NCBI RefSeq assembly: GCF_004116405.1
Contig: NZ_SDIC01000006.1
Location: forward strand, 62,001 to 126,000
Direction: 5' to 3'
Length of the DNA: 64,000 nt
Origin: Halegenticoccus tardaugens
Lineage (GTDB): Archaea > Halobacteriota > Halobacteria > Halobacteriales > Haloferacaceae
The position numbers and the translations under genes are program-made. This document shows, piece after piece, positions 60,600 to 64,000 of this stretch (its first letter is position 1; every line of letters starts with the position of its first letter). Below the pieces are notes generated by a model. That model was not told the origin of the DNA, did not search any database, and was given only the letters and a program-made list of their open reading frames with translations.

Positions 60600-62897
60600 A
60601 TGAGTGACTCCTCGGAACGGCCGCGGGCGGGGGCGACTCGGACGGTTCGGGCTACCGTCCCGGAGATGGACTGTCCGTCGTGCGCGGAGAAGGTGACGAA
60701 GAGCGTCGCCGCGCTCGGCGACGGCGTCCGAGAGATCGACGCACGCCCCACGACCGGCGCGCTCGTCGTCGCGTTCGATCCGGCGGACGCGACGGCGGAA
60801 GACGTGCTCGACCGCGTTCGGAAGGCCGGGTACGACGCGACCGCGGTCGCCGCCGACGAGTCGGATCGGTCGGTCGAGATCGCGGAGTCGGCCGAGATCT
60901 GGACGGGCCCCCGAGCCGTCAAAACGTGGATCGGCGCGGGCTTTCTCGCCCTCGGACTCCTCTTTCAGTTCCTCCTGCCCGGCCAGAACGCCGTCGTCGC
61001 CGCGCTCGGCGTCGAGTTCACCCTCGCGGACGCGCTCCTGCTCGCGGCGACCGCGAGCAGCGGCGCGCCGGTCGTCCGGAGCGGGTACTACTCCGCGCGC
61101 AACCGCAGCCTCGACATCGACCTGCTGATGGGGACCGCCATCGTCGCCGCGACCGGGATCGGCTACTACGTCGAGGCGGCGACGCTCGCGGTGCTCTTCA
61201 GCATCGCCGAACTCCTCGAAACCTACGCGATGGATCGGACGCGCGACTCGCTGCGCGAGCTGATGGAGTTGTCGCCCGACGAGGCGACGGTCCTCCGAGA
61301 CGACGGGCGCGAGGTCACGGTCCCCGTCGAGGACGTTCACGTCGGCGACGTCGTCGCCGTCCGACCGGGCGAGAAGGTCCCGATGGACGGCGTCGTCGTC
61401 GACGGCGCGAGCGCGGTCGACGAGTCGCCGATCACCGGCGAGAGCGTCCCGGTCGACAAGGGGGAGGGAGACGCCGCGTACGCGGGGACGATCAACGAGA
61501 CGGGCTACCTCGAACTCGAAGTCACGTCGGAGGCGTCGGACAACACCCTCTCGCGGATCGTCGAACTGGTTCGGGGCGCACGGGAGACGAAGACGGAGAG
61601 CGAACAGTTCGTCGACCGCTTCGCCGGGTACTACACGCCGGCGGTCGTCGCGCTCGCGATCCTCACCGCCGCGGTGCCGCCGCTCGCGTGGAGCGCCCCG
61701 TGGGAGCCCTGGTTCGTCCGCGGGCTGACGTTCCTCGTCATCGCGTGTCCGTGCGCGTTCGTGATCTCGACGCCCGTCAGCGTCGTCTCCGGCGTCACGA
61801 GCGCGGCACGCAACGGCGTCCTGATCAAAGGCGGGAACTACCTCGAAGCGATCGGCGAGGCCGACGCCGTCGCCTTCGACAAGACGGGGACGCTCACGCG
61901 GGGCGAACTCGCCGTCACCGACGTCGTTCCGCTGAACGGGTGCTCCGAGTCCGAGCTGCTGGCGTGCGCCGCCGGCCTCGAACGGCGGAGCGAACACCCG
62001 ATCGCCGACGCGATCGTCGCGCACGCGGCCGACCTGGACGTCGACCCCCGCGACGTATCCGGGTTCGAGAGCATCCCGGGCGAGGGTGTCGTCGGCGAAA
62101 TCGACGGCGAGACGTACTCCGTCGGCAAGCCCGCGCTCTTCGCCGAACTCGAGGACCATCCGTCGCACGCCGATCGGACGACCGACGGCGGCGTCGCCGA
62201 TCCCACGATCGAGGGGACGCGCGCCGCCGATCCCTTCGGTCGGCTCGTCCCCGACCTCCAGGCGGCGGGCAAGACCGTCGTCCTCGTCGGCGCTGGCGCG
62301 ACGGTCCTCGGGGCGATCGCCGTCGCGGACGAGATCCGTCCGGAGGCGAGGAGGTCGGTCGAACGCCTCCGCGACCGGGGCGTCGAACGGATCGTGATGC
62401 TCACGGGCGACAACGAGCGGACGGCGCGGGCGATCGCCGCGGAGGTCGGCGTCGAGGAGTTCCGGGCCGACCTGCTGCCCGAAGAGAAGGTCGACGCGGT
62501 CGACGAGCTGTCGGACGAATGCGGGACGGTGGCGATGGTGGGCGACGGGGTGAACGACGCGCCCGCGTTGGCGACCGCTTCCGTCGGGATCGCAATGGGC
62601 GCGGCGGGCACCGACACCGCGCTCGAAACCGCCGACGTCGCGCTCATGGGCGACGACCTCTCGAAGCTCCCCTACCTGTACGCGCTCTCGCGCAAAGCCA
62701 ACGGCGTCATCCGCCAGAACGTCCTGGCGAGCCTCGGAACGAAAGCCCTCCTCGCGGTCGGCGTCCCGCTCGGCTACGTGAGCGTCGCGCTCGCCGTCGT
62801 CGTCGGCGACATGGGGATGAGCCTCGGCGTCACCGGCAACGCCATGCGGCTCTCGCGGCTGTCGCCGACGCAGTTCTCCGAGCGGACGTCGAAGTAG
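60600..62897 (+). CDS. zntA: Heavy-metal P1B-type ATPase (Zn/Cd type)
   Basis: 765 residues. An N-terminal HMA domain with CPSCAEKV (near 23) precedes eight membrane helices. TM6 has CPCAF, the actuator TGES, the phosphorylation site DKTGT and the hinge VGDGVNDAPA. The last helices carry a lysine (LASLGTKALL) and VGDMGMSLG, with an aspartate as in zinc/cadmium/lead pumps, rather than the NY...MxxSS of copper pumps. It exports soft divalent cations. ACAAATAACT at 60558-60567 may be its TATA box. Confidence 0.92.
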   Translation: MSDSSERPRAGATRTVRATVPEMDCPSCAEKVTKSVAALGDGVREIDARPTTGALVVAFDPADATAEDVLDRVRKAGYDATAVAADESDRSVEIAESAEIWTGPRAVKTWIGAGFLALGLLFQFLLPGQNAVVAALGVEFTLADALLLAATASSGAPVVRSGYYSARNRSLDIDLLMGTAIVAATGIGYYVEAATLAVLFSIAELLETYAMDRTRDSLRELMELSPDEATVLRDDGREVTVPVEDVHVGDVVAVRPGEKVPMDGVVVDGASAVDESPITGESVPVDKGEGDAAYAGTINETGYLELEVTSEASDNTLSRIVELVRGARETKTESEQFVDRFAGYYTPAVVALAILTAAVPPLAWSAPWEPWFVRGLTFLVIACPCAFVISTPVSVVSGVTSAARNGVLIKGGNYLEAIGEADAVAFDKTGTLTRGELAVTDVVPLNGCSESELLACAAGLERRSEHPIADAIVAHAADLDVDPRDVSGFESIPGEGVVGEIDGETYSVGKPALFAELEDHPSHADRTTDGGVADPTIEGTRAADPFGRLVPDLQAAGKTVVLVGAGATVLGAIAVADEIRPEARRSVERLRDRGVERIVMLTGDNERTARAIAAEVGVEEFRADLLPEEKVDAVDELSDECGTVAMVGDGVNDAPALATASVGIAMGAAGTDTALETADVALMGDDLSKLPYLYALSRKANGVIRQNVLASLGTKALLAVGVPLGYVSVALAVVVGDMGMSLGVTGNAMRLSRLSPTQFSERTSK

Positions 62898-62930
62898 GCC
62901 GCCGACGGGATATCGTGGCGAACGTAGCAG

Positions 62931-62952
62931 TATATATTTCCTATCTTTTAAG
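62931..62952 (+). promoter_or_regulatory. AT-rich promoter region of the glucosaminidase gene
   Basis: TATATATTT (62931-62939) and CTTTTAAG (62945-62952) are two possible TATA boxes in an AT-rich stretch running to 62970. Either would give a leader of about 20-40 nt before the ATG at 62998. The flank is notably poorer in GC than the surrounding DNA. Confidence 0.45.
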
Positions 62953-62997
62953 CTAGAAAAGAATTAATGTCAACGTCTTCCTCCGCTCGGCCGGAGC

Positions 62998-63789
62998 ATG
63001 AACCACTCACGACGCACCGTCCTGAAGCTCGCGGGCGCGGGTCTCGTCGGACTCGGCGGACCCTCGCTCGTCGGCACCGCCGCGGCGCAAACCACGTACA
63101 CGGTCGACAGCGATCTCACGAACACCGTCTCGGCGACCGGGGCGGAACTCGACGAGGCGGTCCGAGGCGTTCGATCCGACAGTCCGCTCGTCGGCCTCGG
63201 CGACACGTGGGTCGCCGTCGGTAACGAGGAGGGAATAAACGCGGTCTACATGGCGGCCCACGCGGCGTGGGAGTCGGCGTGGGGGACCAGCACGATCGCC
63301 CAGGACAAGAACAACATCTACGGCTGGGGGGCCGTCGACAGCGACCCGTACGACGGCGCGAAGGCCTTCGACTCGTTCGACGAGTGCGTGCGGTACGTGA
63401 TGCCGCGGATCAAGGACCTCTACCTGAGCCCGGACGGACAGTACTACACGTCGCACGGCCCGACCCTGCGGGGGATGAACGTACACTACGCGACCGACGA
63501 CAACTGGGCCGACGGCATCGCGGGCGTGATGAACAGCATCGCCGACGAGCTCCCGTCCGGCGGCGACGGCGGCTTCGGCGACGGCGACCGCGTCGTCGCG
63601 ACGGAGGGTCTCAACACCCGCGAGCAGCCGGGACTGGACTCCGAGGTCGTGGCGACGATGGCCGCCGGCTCCGTCGGCGAGATCGTCAACGGACCGACCG
63701 CCGCCGACGGCTACACGTGGTGGGGGATCCACTGGCTCGAACGCGACATCTGGGGCTGGTCCGTCGAGCAGTACCTCGATCCGGCGTAG
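62998..63789 (+). CDS. Tat-exported glucosaminidase with SH3 domain (peptidoglycan hydrolase-like)
   Basis: 263 residues. The signal peptide SRRTVLKLAGAGL...AAAQ is of Tat type with probable cleavage near residue 30. Residues about 65-185 are a LytD/FlgJ-like beta-N-acetylglucosaminidase: HAAWESAWGTSTIA holds the catalytic glutamate (Glu92), followed by NNIYGWGA. After a Gly-rich linker a bacterial SH3-type domain (about 195-263, ATEGLNTREQPGLDSEVV) would bind cell-wall peptide or glycan. Archaea lack murein, so the target is probably a bacterial wall. Standing alone, it shows no immunity gene. Confidence 0.85.
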   Translation: MNHSRRTVLKLAGAGLVGLGGPSLVGTAAAQTTYTVDSDLTNTVSATGAELDEAVRGVRSDSPLVGLGDTWVAVGNEEGINAVYMAAHAAWESAWGTSTIAQDKNNIYGWGAVDSDPYDGAKAFDSFDECVRYVMPRIKDLYLSPDGQYYTSHGPTLRGMNVHYATDDNWADGIAGVMNSIADELPSGGDGGFGDGDRVVATEGLNTREQPGLDSEVVATMAAGSVGEIVNGPTAADGYTWWGIHWLERDIWGWSVEQYLDPA

Positions 63790-63822
63790 CCGCGAGCTAC
63801 GAATACCGCAATTCGAGTTTTT
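63786..63822 (+). terminator. Hairpin plus T-tract after the glucosaminidase gene
   Basis: GTAGC and GCTAC form a five-base stem with a five-base loop overlapping the stop codon, and TTTTT follows at 63818-63822. Weak stem, so the T-tract is the main evidence. Beyond it (63823-64000) I see no gene; an AT-rich TTTGATTTATTTACT near 63952 may be the promoter of the next gene. Confidence 0.3.
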
Positions 63823-64000
63823 CGATTCGAGAGGATCCGCGAATTGTTCGCGAGCGGCGAGCACGCCGGAACCGACGCGTGACCGATCCGAGGGCTCACC
63901 GGCCCGCTCTCACCGCGACGACCGGACCGACCTCGGTTTCATATCGCAGAGTTTGATTTATTTACTCGGTGTCGGTCGCGATCGTCGCTTCGGTGGCAAC

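Noticed and set aside
1..64000. CRISPR arrays, insertion sequences, prophage genes
   Set aside because: No regularly spaced repeats, transposase, integrase or phage structural motifs were found on either strand.

Overview
The window is haloarchaeal chromosome. The DNA is very GC-rich with strong G/C preference at third codon positions, the predicted proteins are acidic, many genes have archaeal TATA boxes about 27 bases upstream of the start codon (leaderless transcripts), and it carries archaeal hallmark genes: TFB, NOP5/fibrillarin, archaeal-type methionine adenosyltransferase, DacZ and the UPF0212, UPF0058 and DUF5804 families. The gene mix suggests Haloferacales (Halogranum/Haloplanus-like), but that is inference. 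There is no rRNA, transposase, integrase or CRISPR array. One tRNA-Leu(UAG) is present.

Layout. 1-5.3 kb: end of an OGG-type DNA glycosylase, UPF0212, UPF0058, a zinc-ribbon protein, a full-length TFB, CorA with a 54-residue membrane partner, and a lipoprotein. 5.5-27 kb: a broad CoA-thioester region. It holds enoyl-CoA hydratase plus 3-hydroxyacyl-CoA dehydrogenase, an SCP2-type thiolase coupled to an HMG-CoA-synthase-like/DUF35 fusion, phenylacetate-CoA ligase, a cold-shock protein, a MaoC hydratase, a three-gene TAXI-TRAP transporter, a CaiB CoA-transferase with an amidohydrolase, a PaaG-like isomerase, a Bat-type regulator divergent from paaABCD plus a separate zinc-ribbon gene, a hot-dog thioesterase and a lone TrpB. 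Together these cover most of the aerobic hybrid phenylacetyl-CoA pathway: activation (PaaK), epoxidation (PaaABC), epoxide isomerisation (PaaG-like), possible ring hydrolysis (MaoC) and beta-oxidation (hydratase, dehydrogenase, thiolase). No PaaE reductase or PaaZ aldehyde dehydrogenase is seen.

27-34.7 kb: NOP5-fibrillarin operon, then a probable thiamine-salvage block (TenA_C, TenA_E, SSS symporter, 36-residue membrane peptide) with similar GTACCAC palindromes in front of its two transcription units, a non-canonical Nramp protein, and glutamate-cysteine ligase. 34.8-41.9 kb: winged-helix regulator, CoaD, a half-size TFB, tRNA-Leu with a degenerate copy of its 3' end 132 bases downstream, DacZ (c-di-AMP synthase) with a minimal MscS channel, two acetyltransferases, PurD. 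42-55 kb: DUF255 protein, thioredoxin, cysteine synthase, ThiI, methionine adenosyltransferase, CYTH protein, homocitrate-synthase-like enzyme, MsrA, FKBP isomerase, a P-loop-less RadA/KaiC-like protein beside a MinD-like ATPase.

55-64 kb: TMEM175-like channel with an EamA transporter, a Tat-exported six-hairpin glycosidase, a cysteine-rich HTH_10 regulator beside a Zn/Cd-type P-type ATPase, and a Tat-exported glucosaminidase-SH3 protein that looks like a peptidoglycan hydrolase. The last is the most striking gene, because archaea have no murein of their own.
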